Positions 50,413-57,380 of a DNA stretch of 64,000 bases are shown in pieces. Within the stretch, counting starts at the first letter, position 1; every line of letters starts with the position of its first letter. Below the pieces are notes generated by a model. It was not told the DNA's origin, did not search any database, and worked only from the letters and a program-made list of their open reading frames with translations. The DNA is from CAYTXJ01 sp965613025 (GTDB lineage: Bacteria > Desulfobacterota > DSM-4660 > Desulfatiglandales > JALVMZ01), in assembly GCA_965613025.1 (NCBI GenBank), contig CBFDUE010000001.1:62001-126000 (forward strand). Direction: 5' to 3'. The position numbers were made by a program, and so were the translations under genes.

Positions 50413-52266
50413 ATGAAAGAAAGAGGCAAATTCCCTGACCCCCACGAATTTAAAACTCCCCCAGAGCTGGATGGATGGGAGGAGATGTATCCTTCCCATT
50501 ACCTCTTTTCAAAGGACAGGGAGGAGTGGGAAAAGAGACAATTCTGGTATCAGGATAAGATCCATGATCCTGAGCCCTTGCCTCCTTTAGATCTCATATT
50601 TCAAGAGGCATGGCAGATATCCCTTTCTCAGTATACCACAAGGGTATTCTGTATCCCTCCGGCACAGGGAATAGCACAGCGTATGGTAGGATGTTACATG
50701 TATATCTGTGCTATAAACCCTCCACCAGAAGAGGTAATCGGTAAAAAGGCTCAGCTATTTGAAAAGAGGGTATTTCATGTCTTTAAGAACTATGATGAGC
50801 TGTGGGACAAGTGGTTAGAGAAGTTCAAGAAATTGGGAGAGGAGATGGACAGCCTCCCTGTTCCCAAAGAGTTGCCTGAATTTGTTCCAGAAGATCAGGT
50901 CCTTCCTGCTCCCACTGGCTGCTATGTATCCTACGACCTTATGGAGGCATTTGATAAACTGGTAAATATGATGTTTAAGGGATGGCAATATCACTTTGAA
51001 ATGCTCAATCTCTCCTATCTTGCATACCTTATGTTTGCAGATGTGGCCAGAAGGCTCTTCCCTGGAATTAGTGAAAGTGCCATAGGAAAGATGGTGGCAG
51101 GTGCCTATGTTGCCATGTTTAAACCAGAAGAAGAGCTATGCAGGCTCTCCCGTCTTGCCACATCCCTTAAAGGTGTCGCTGATATATTGAAATCAGACAT
51201 GAAAGTGGAAGAGAAGATCTCTCAGCTTCAGCAGAGTGATGATGGAAAACAGTGGCTTGAGGAATATGAAAAGGCAAAGGATCCATGGTTCTATGTTTCC
51301 AATGGAAGCGGATGGTTTCATTATGAAGGAAGCTGGATCACACATCCTGAAATCCCCTTTGGCTATATCAAGAGCTACATAGAGAGATTGGGAAAAGGTG
51401 AAAAGATAGAAAGATCACTGGAAGATATAGAAAAGGAAAGGGAAAGGGTGCTGGAGGAGTATAGAAAACTCATAAAGAATGAGGAAGATAGAAAATCTTT
51501 TGATGACTCATACAATATCATAAGGACCATATATCGATTTGCAGAGGATCATCTGTTCTGGGTTGAGCACTGGTTCCACACCATCTGGTTTAAGAAGGTC
51601 AGGGAATTTGGCCAGCTACTTGTAAAATATGACATGTTAAATGAGGTGGACGATATCTTTATGTTCAACAGGTATGAGATCCCACAGCTACTCACTGAGC
51701 TTTCCACTGCCTGGGCACTTGGAGTGGATGTTCCTGTAAGAGCAAGCTACTATAAAGGAAAGGCGGAAAAGAGAAGGAGGATCCTGGAAGCTGCCAGGCA
51801 ATGGAATCCACCGCCTGCCCTGGGTGTTCCACCTGAAGAGGTGGCAGAACCTTTCACTGTGATGCTATGGGGAATCACGACAGAGAAAGTAAAGGAATGG
51901 CTAAAAGGTGTGGAAGTTCCTGAAGGTGAAGAGGTAAGTGAACTTAAGGGATTTGCGTCCTCCTCTGGTGTTACAGAAGGAAAGGCAAGGGTGCTCAAGT
52001 CCTTAGCAGATCTGGACAAACTTCAGGCAGGAGAGATTATGGTATGTCCTACCACTAACCCATCCTGGGCACCGGTATTTACAAAGATAAAGGCAGCTGT
52101 GACAGACATAGGGGGGCTTACAAGCCATGCTGCTATTGTGTGTCGTGAATATGGGCTTCCAGCTGTTACAGGCTGTGGGATTGCCACATCTGTTATAAAG
52201 ACAGGAGATATCATAAAAGTAAATGGTGATGAAGGAGTGGTAACTATTTTGAAGAGAGCCGAGTAG
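50413..52266 (+). CDS. ppsA: Phenylphosphate synthase alpha-like protein (PEP-utiliser phosphohistidine domain)
   Basis: In Thauera, PpsA transfers a phosphoryl group from its own His to phenol. This 617-residue protein has the same size and layout: a long N-terminal helical region without a PEP synthase match (about 1-490) and a C-terminal swivelling phosphohistidine domain with GGLTSHAAIVCREYGLPAVTG, putting the His at residue 572, near the position known for PpsA. The PEP-binding barrel of PEP synthase is absent, so PEP synthase or pyruvate phosphate dikinase is excluded. AAAGGAGGA precedes the ATG. It starts a five-gene operon with ppsB-like, Tm-1-like, receiver and ubiX genes. The substrate could be phenol, catechol or another phenolic. 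Confidence 0.83.
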   Translation: MKERGKFPDPHEFKTPPELDGWEEMYPSHYLFSKDREEWEKRQFWYQDKIHDPEPLPPLDLIFQEAWQISLSQYTTRVFCIPPAQGIAQRMVGCYMYICAINPPPEEVIGKKAQLFEKRVFHVFKNYDELWDKWLEKFKKLGEEMDSLPVPKELPEFVPEDQVLPAPTGCYVSYDLMEAFDKLVNMMFKGWQYHFEMLNLSYLAYLMFADVARRLFPGISESAIGKMVAGAYVAMFKPEEELCRLSRLATSLKGVADILKSDMKVEEKISQLQQSDDGKQWLEEYEKAKDPWFYVSNGSGWFHYEGSWITHPEIPFGYIKSYIERLGKGEKIERSLEDIEKERERVLEEYRKLIKNEEDRKSFDDSYNIIRTIYRFAEDHLFWVEHWFHTIWFKKVREFGQLLVKYDMLNEVDDIFMFNRYEIPQLLTELSTAWALGVDVPVRASYYKGKAEKRRRILEAARQWNPPPALGVPPEEVAEPFTVMLWGITTEKVKEWLKGVEVPEGEEVSELKGFASSSGVTEGKARVLKSLADLDKLQAGEIMVCPTTNPSWAPVFTKIKAAVTDIGGLTSHAAIVCREYGLPAVTGCGIATSVIKTGDIIKVNGDEGVVTILKRAE

Positions 52267-52281
52267 GAGGTAAAAGGTGTA

Positions 52282-53349
52282 ATGGAATATGTAAAGGACT
52301 TTAAGGAACTTCGCAGGGATTCAATTCTTGAAGCAGGGGGGAAAAATGCATCTCTTGGAGAGATGATAGGAGCGGGTATCAGGGTCCCCCCTGGTTTTGC
52401 TGTTACCACAAAGGCATATCTGGATTTTTTGGAGAAGGGCGGAATCAGGGATGAAATATTTTCCATATTATCACAGATTTCCCCTGAAGATGTGGAAGAT
52501 CTCAACAATAAAAGCCTGAAGATAAGGGATCATATAAGATCCATAGATATTCCACAGGAAATAAAGAGTGCTATAGAAAAAAGATATGTAGATCTCTGCG
52601 ATGTATGTGGTGTGGAGGATCTTCCGGTGGCAGTGCGTTCCAGTGCCACTGCAGAGGATCTTCCCACTGCAAGCTTTGCAGGGCAGCAGGAGACATATCT
52701 CTGGATCAGGGGGGTAGAAGAGGTGGCATCTAAGGTGAGGGACTGCTGGGCCAGCCTCTTTACTCCCCGTGCTATAAGTTACAGGATAAAGAACAGGTTT
52801 TCCCATGAAAAGGTCTTAATCAGCGTGGGTGTTCAAAAGATGGTAAATTCAAGGACCGCTGGCGTAATGTTTACTCTTAACCCTATAGATGGGGATCTAT
52901 CCAAGGTGGTGATTGAAGGTAGCTGGGGATTGGGTGAAAGTGTGGTCTCTGGTTCAGTTACTCCTGATAAATTCGTGGTGGACAAGGTGGTGCTTGAGAT
53001 AACAGAGAGAACCATATCCAGAAAACATATACAGTGTGTATATGATCCTTTGGAGGGAAAAGTGGTGGAGAAGGATATGGAAGAGGATATGCAAAATATG
53101 TGCTGTCTTCAGGACGAAGAGATCAAGGAGCTGGTTAAGATGGCAAAGAGGATTGAAGATCACTATGGCACTCCCATGGACATAGAATGGGCAATAGACA
53201 ATGATCTGGAATTCCCAGAGAATATCTTTATTGTCCAGGCAAGGCCGGAAACAGTGTGGAGTCAGAAGAAAAAGGGCCCCGTGATCGGTAAAAAGAGCGG
53301 ATTTGAACTTCTTATGGAGCAGGCAATGAAGAGGATAAAACTGTCTTGA
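52282..53349 (+). CDS. ppsB: Phenylphosphate synthase beta-like protein (ATP-grasp domain of PEP synthase)
   Basis: PpsB-type proteins bind ATP and phosphorylate the His of PpsA. The 355-residue protein is only the N-terminal, nucleotide-binding part of PEP synthase: GGKNASLGEMIGAGIRVPPGF at residues 19-39, AVRSSATAEDLPTASFAGQQ near 118, and the end IFIVQARPETVWS. The length equals that of the stand-alone PpsB. It lies 15 bp after the ppsA-like gene, so the two halves form one enzyme. AGGAGG precedes the start. Confidence 0.85.
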   Translation: MEYVKDFKELRRDSILEAGGKNASLGEMIGAGIRVPPGFAVTTKAYLDFLEKGGIRDEIFSILSQISPEDVEDLNNKSLKIRDHIRSIDIPQEIKSAIEKRYVDLCDVCGVEDLPVAVRSSATAEDLPTASFAGQQETYLWIRGVEEVASKVRDCWASLFTPRAISYRIKNRFSHEKVLISVGVQKMVNSRTAGVMFTLNPIDGDLSKVVIEGSWGLGESVVSGSVTPDKFVVDKVVLEITERTISRKHIQCVYDPLEGKVVEKDMEEDMQNMCCLQDEEIKELVKMAKRIEDHYGTPMDIEWAIDNDLEFPENIFIVQARPETVWSQKKKGPVIGKKSGFELLMEQAMKRIKLS

Positions 53350-53370
53350 TATAGGAGGAAATTTTCTAAG

Positions 53371-54600
53371 ATGCCTTCAATATTGCTTATTTCCACTTTA
53401 AATACAAAAGGAGAGGAGACTGCATATCTAAGAGATAGATTAAAGGCCCTGGGATCTGAGATCATAACAATGGATCTATCCATGCAGGAAGGAAGCCTCT
53501 GGAAGGCAGAGATACCACCAAGGAATGTGGCAGAGGCAGGAGGAGGGAAGTGGGAGGAGATCCTCTCTTCTACTGATAGGGCAAAGAGCACTGAGGTGAT
53601 GATCAGGGGAGCAATTAAGAAGGCAAAGGAGTTATGGGAAAGGGGAGAAATCCAGGGTGTTATAGGAATCGGGGGCTCCACTGGATCATTGATGGCAACA
53701 GAGGTTATGAGGGCGCTTCCTTTTGGAGTTCCAAAATTGATGATCTCCTCCACTGCGGCTCTTCCTGGGCTTTCCACAAGATACATAGGAACTGGCGATA
53801 TAATGCTCTTTCATTCAGTTATTGAGATATCTGGTCTGAGTGATCTCTTAAAAAATGTGCTTGATCGTGCAGCCCTTTCAATGCATGAGATGGCAAGGGG
53901 CCAGATGTCATCCATAAGAACAGATACAGATAGAAAGAGAATTGCCATGACTATGCTTGGGCCATGTGAGGGCTGTGCGCACAGGGTGAGAGAAGCACTT
54001 GAAAGAGAAGGTCTTCAGGTAATAGGATTTTCAGCGGCAGGAATTGGGGATAGGGCTATGGATGAGATGATTCTTCAGGGCCTGTTTCATGGTGTGGTGG
54101 ATCTTGCACCAGGCGGAATAGGTGAGCATATGTTTGGGGGAATGAGAGACGCAGGGCCTCAGAGGATTGAGGCTGCATGTTCAGTGGGTATCCCTCAAGT
54201 TATTACGCTCTGCAGTGTTAATCATCTGACCATTAGAAAGAGTAAATATAAACCTTCTGATTATCAACGTCCCATGTATCATCTGGATAGATACAGAACC
54301 TGGCTCAGGACCACAGAAGAGGAATTATACAATATTGGAAAGGAATTTGGCAAAAAACTCAATAGGGCGAAAGCAGAAGTGGTTATCCTTTTTCCCCAAA
54401 AAGGATGGTCATCTGTGGATAGACCAGGAAATCCAACCTATAATCCAGAACAGGATAGGATCTTCTTAAAAGGTCTTGAGGAAAACCTGACAAATAATAA
54501 TATTGAGATAATAGAGGTGGATGCTAATCTGGAAGATAAGGAATTTTCAGATGCGCTTATCTCAGCCGCAAAGAGACTCTTTTTAAATAGAAAGGAGTGA
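53371..54600 (+). CDS. Tm-1-like ATP-binding protein (UPF0261), copy 2
   Basis: This 409-residue paralogue of the protein at 44.8 kb shares the pattern ILLISTLNTKGEETAYLRDRL, GVIGIGGSTGSLMATEVM and PFGVPKLMISSTAALPG, and continues with MTMLGPCEGCAHRVREAL. Function is unknown. Being inside the PpsAB operon (21 bp after ppsB), where a PpsC gene might be expected, it could assist the kinase or a later step. It has no CBS domain. Confidence 0.87.
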   Translation: MPSILLISTLNTKGEETAYLRDRLKALGSEIITMDLSMQEGSLWKAEIPPRNVAEAGGGKWEEILSSTDRAKSTEVMIRGAIKKAKELWERGEIQGVIGIGGSTGSLMATEVMRALPFGVPKLMISSTAALPGLSTRYIGTGDIMLFHSVIEISGLSDLLKNVLDRAALSMHEMARGQMSSIRTDTDRKRIAMTMLGPCEGCAHRVREALEREGLQVIGFSAAGIGDRAMDEMILQGLFHGVVDLAPGGIGEHMFGGMRDAGPQRIEAACSVGIPQVITLCSVNHLTIRKSKYKPSDYQRPMYHLDRYRTWLRTTEEELYNIGKEFGKKLNRAKAEVVILFPQKGWSSVDRPGNPTYNPEQDRIFLKGLEENLTNNNIEIIEVDANLEDKEFSDALISAAKRLFLNRKE

Positions 54601-54607
54601 GGGATTT

Positions 54608-55108
54608 ATGGAAAAGGCTGATATCTTAAAAGGAAAAAGGGTTCTTGTTGTTGATGATGAAAAAGACGTACTTAATACTGTAAAGGATATCCTTTACATG
54701 TGTGAACTTGACCTTGCATCAAGCTTTGAAGAGGCAAAAGAGCGGCTTGAATCAAGACACTATGATTTAGTGGTATTGGATATCATGGGGGTAGATGGAT
54801 ACAGACTACTTGAGATATCAAAAAGAAAGAATATTCCTGCAGCCATGTTCACTGCCCATGCATTTAGTGCGGATAACCTTAAAAGATCAATTAATGAAGG
54901 CGCTTGTGCCTATATACCTAAGGAGGAGATGAGTTCCCTTCCAGATTTTCTATCAGATATCTTTAAGGCAATAGAGGAAAGAAAAGATCCATGGGAATCA
55001 TGGAGAGAGAGGCTTCCCTCCTCCTATTTTGAGACAAGATGGGGTGCCGCCTGGAAGGATCAGGACAGAGACTTTTGGGAGAGATTCTGGTCAAGCAGAA
55101 AGAAGTAA
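54608..55108 (+). CDS. Receiver-domain protein with a Trp-rich tail, no output domain
   Basis: The 166-residue protein has a complete CheY-like receiver (about 10-125): acidic pocket Asp16/Asp17, phosphoacceptor Asp58 in LVVLDIMG, Thr82 and Lys105. The C-terminal 40 residues (WESWRERLPSSYFE, then WGAAWKDQDRDFWERFWSS) are rich in Trp and Arg and match no output domain I know. There is no histidine kinase nearby. It lies 7 bp after the Tm-1-like gene and 12 bp before ubiX, so it is part of the operon and may regulate the enzyme by binding rather than by transcription. Confidence 0.85.
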   Translation: MEKADILKGKRVLVVDDEKDVLNTVKDILYMCELDLASSFEEAKERLESRHYDLVVLDIMGVDGYRLLEISKRKNIPAAMFTAHAFSADNLKRSINEGACAYIPKEEMSSLPDFLSDIFKAIEERKDPWESWRERLPSSYFETRWGAAWKDQDRDFWERFWSSRKK

Positions 55109-55120
55109 TAGTTACTGCGA

Positions 55121-55711
55121 ATGATGAAAAAAAGAATAGTAATTGGGATATCGGGTGCAAGTGGTGTAATTTATGGAATAAGGCTACTTGAAATTCTAAA
55201 AAAGATGGGCTCTTGGGAAACCCATCTTGTAATTACAGAGGCGGCAAAGAAAAATATAGAAATTGAAACAGATTATAGGTTAGAAGATGTGGAAGAGATG
55301 GCATCCTTTTCATACGCCCAGGATGACATGACAGCCCCCATATCCAGTGGTTCCTTTTTAACCGAAGGAATGGTGGTAATACCCTGTGCCATAAAGAGTC
55401 TATCTGGAATCGCAAACTCCTTTAATACCAATCTGCTGGTGCGTGCAGCAGATGTGACTTTAAAAGAGAAAAGAAGACTGATTCTGGTGGTAAGAGAGAC
55501 CCCTCTTCATATGGGACATTTAGAGCTTATGAAGAAGGCCGCTTTAATGGGAGCCATAATCCTGCCTCCCATTCCTTCCTTTTATCATCAACCTAAAAGC
55601 ATACAGGACATAATAGATCATATTATTGGGAAGATTTTGGATCATTTTAAAATAGAGCATCAACTCTATAAGAGATGGTCTGGTGTTAAACAGAATAGGT
55701 TATCTTCTTAG
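55121..55711 (+). CDS. ubiX: UbiX-type flavin prenyltransferase
   Basis: UbiX makes prenylated FMN, the cofactor of UbiD enzymes, from FMN and dimethylallyl phosphate. The 196-residue protein has GISGASGVIYGIRLLE, the loop VIPCAIKSLSGIANSFNTNLLVRAADV (partial), and RETPLHMGHLELMKKAALMGAIILPP (partial). It is full length. The UbiD partner is 11 kb away at 42.3 kb. Its 3' end overlaps the convergent iclR gene by 26 bp. Confidence 0.96.
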   Translation: MMKKRIVIGISGASGVIYGIRLLEILKKMGSWETHLVITEAAKKNIEIETDYRLEDVEEMASFSYAQDDMTAPISSGSFLTEGMVVIPCAIKSLSGIANSFNTNLLVRAADVTLKEKRRLILVVRETPLHMGHLELMKKAALMGAIILPPIPSFYHQPKSIQDIIDHIIGKILDHFKIEHQLYKRWSGVKQNRLSS

Positions 55712-56450
55712 ATATCTTATAAGAGGCCTTTTTTATCTCTCTTTTTAACAGCTCCATCTTATTATCATCAAGTGTTCTTTTAAAACCCACAACCCATAAG
55801 GCAAAAGGAACACCTCTAATGATCTTTATAGGAGATGCCACTGCTCTAACCCCTATGAGATATTCTTCATAATCTGTGGCATAGTCCTTTTTGCGGACCT
55901 CTTTTAAGATCTGGATATAATGATCAGGATCAGTTATAGAATTGTCAGTAAATCTGGGTAGCCCCTTTCTATTAATAATATCTCTTGCTCTATTTTCATC
56001 CATCATGGAAAGGAAGACCTTCCCCACTGCGCCTGCAAATAGGGGAATACTTGTTCCTTTTGGTGAGATTATCCTTATATCCTGATCTGACTCCACCACA
56101 TCCACAATGGTGACCCTTTCCCCATTTAAGAAACCCAAAAATACCGTTTCCTGAACCTTTTCCATTAGCTCTTCCATAATGGGTCGTGCCATATCTCTGA
56201 TATCCATAAAGGCAAGGGTGGATCTGCTGAGTTCCATTAAGGCCATGCCCAGATAGAACTTCCTCTTTATGGGATCCTTATATAGAGCCCCCACTTCCTC
56301 CAAGGCATGGGTTATTCCATAAACTGTCCCCTTACTCATATTCAGTTCCCTTGCAATTTCACTTATACCTCTTCCATTCCTGCTTGTTCCAATATATCTC
56401 AATATCTCAAATGCCTTTCTTACTGAAGGGGCTCTATATCTTTTAGCCAT
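55686..56450 (-). CDS. IclR-family regulator
   Basis: The 254-residue protein has the winged HTH (SVRKAFEILRYIGTSRNGRGISEIARELNMSKGTVYGI, partial family pattern) and the IclR effector domain (GTSIPLFAGAVGKVFLSM; ATDYEEYLIGVRAVASPI). IclR regulators often control catabolism of aromatic acids. It diverges from the HdrC-AOR operon across 120 bp that hold a strong promoter and two palindromes, so it is likely to repress that operon and itself. Confidence 0.93.
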   Translation of the reverse strand: MAKRYRAPSVRKAFEILRYIGTSRNGRGISEIARELNMSKGTVYGITHALEEVGALYKDPIKRKFYLGMALMELSRSTLAFMDIRDMARPIMEELMEKVQETVFLGFLNGERVTIVDVVESDQDIRIISPKGTSIPLFAGAVGKVFLSMMDENRARDIINRKGLPRFTDNSITDPDHYIQILKEVRKKDYATDYEEYLIGVRAVASPIKIIRGVPFALWVVGFKRTLDDNKMELLKREIKKASYKISKKITYSV

Positions 56451-56500
56451 CGTTCTTTATGCTGAACAATAATTTAATCTGTATTTATTATTAATTTACA

Positions 56501-56567
56501 AATATTGCAATATTTTTCTTGACAAAAGAAATATCAACTTTTATAGGTCAGTTCATAATAATGAACT
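56501..56567 (+). promoter_or_regulatory. Promoter with two palindromic operators for the HdrC-AOR operon
   Basis: TTGACA (56519-56524), 17 bp, TATAGG (56542-56547) forms the promoter. The perfect palindrome AATATTGCAATATT (56501-56514) lies just upstream of the -35 box, and AGTTCAT-AATA-ATGAACT (56550-56567) covers the expected start of transcription and reaches to 3 bp before the ATG at 56571. The second is a natural repressor site for the divergent IclR protein. The leader is very short and has no clear ribosome site. Confidence 0.75.
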
Positions 56568-56570
56568 AAT

Positions 56571-57098
56571 ATGGATCGAGATATATTAAGAACAGAGATT
56601 CAACGACTCATTGAGGAAAACAGGCTCAATTACTGTCTTGAATGTGGCAAATGTTCAGCAATATGCCCGATGAATCAGTTCTACGAAGGACTTGAATACA
56701 GATATTCACCCAGAGGGGTCATAGAAAAAGTGCTTTTTAACCCTGAAAGTGTATATGATAATGAGGATATCTGGTTCTGTCTGGCATGCAACAGATGCAC
56801 AGAGAAGTGCCCCTGTGGTATAGATTTTCATTCATTTATGACTTCCCTTAGAACCCTTCTCATTTCAAATGGATTTGATAAATATGGACACTTCTGTTAT
56901 AGATGTAAAAGCTATATTATGCCAAAGACAGAATATGAAATCTTGATCCAAGGAGATAAAGGCCGAATCTTAACGCCCTTATTACAGCTATGTGATAGAT
57001 GCAAAAAAGAGGAGTTTATAGAAAGTCTCTATATCTATAGCTCATGGCCAAAGAAAAATAAAAGAGAGGTGAAGGGATATGAAAAAGAAAAAGGTTAA
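56571..57098 (+). CDS. HdrC-like protein with two [4Fe-4S] clusters
   Basis: This 175-residue soluble electron carrier is related to heterodisulfide reductase subunit C. Two classic motifs are present: Cys22-x2-25-x2-28-x3-32 and Cys70-x2-73-x2-76-x3-80 (CLECGKCSAIC, CLACNRCTEKC). The C-terminal part has two further Cys pairs (CYRC near 105, CDRC near 142), which may bind zinc or another cluster. No HdrB or HdrA is adjacent, so it may pass electrons between the AOR below and a distant partner. It overlaps the next gene by 20 bp. Confidence 0.88.
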   Translation: MDRDILRTEIQRLIEENRLNYCLECGKCSAICPMNQFYEGLEYRYSPRGVIEKVLFNPESVYDNEDIWFCLACNRCTEKCPCGIDFHSFMTSLRTLLISNGFDKYGHFCYRCKSYIMPKTEYEILIQGDKGRILTPLLQLCDRCKKEEFIESLYIYSSWPKKNKREVKGYEKEKG

Positions 57099-57354
57099 AG
57101 AAACCCTTTCATCATCACAAGAATTGAGTAAATCCAGGACCTTTGGAAAGGTCAGGTGTCACAATCCAAGCTGTATGGACAGGATTGAGCCTCCTCCTGG
57201 TGCAGATAGGGTAAAATGTCCCCGATGTGGAATGGAATATAGGCTTGTATGGGTTAATCCACAACTTCCCCGCATTAGGGGTCCTGTCTGGGAGGTAAAT
57301 AGGAGGCTTGCAGAGGAGCGTATAAAACAGCTTCAGTCAGAGGGGCAGCTATAA
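57079..57354 (+). CDS. Small zinc-ribbon protein
   Basis: This 91-residue protein has a four-Cys metal site: CHNPSC (residues about 26-31) and CPRCG (near 47). The rest is charged, with a C-terminal helix (VNRRLAEERIKQLQSEG). I do not recognise a specific family. Its position between the HdrC-like and AOR genes, with tight spacing, suggests a role in assembly or electron transfer for the oxidoreductase. Confidence 0.75.
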   Translation: MKKKKVKETLSSSQELSKSRTFGKVRCHNPSCMDRIEPPPGADRVKCPRCGMEYRLVWVNPQLPRIRGPVWEVNRRLAEERIKQLQSEGQL

Positions 57355-57380
57355 TTAGGAGGTTTAAAGGAGGAAATGCT

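Noticed and set aside
52023..52508. 161-codon minus-strand frame over the PpsA/PpsB-like junction
   Set aside because: Low-complexity Ser/Pro-rich translation with no motif, antisense to two clearly coding genes.
50413..53349. Split or frameshifted PEP synthase / pyruvate phosphate dikinase
   Set aside because: The two genes are in the opposite order to the PEP synthase domains, each has its own ribosome site, and the PEP-binding barrel is missing; the sizes match PpsA and PpsB.
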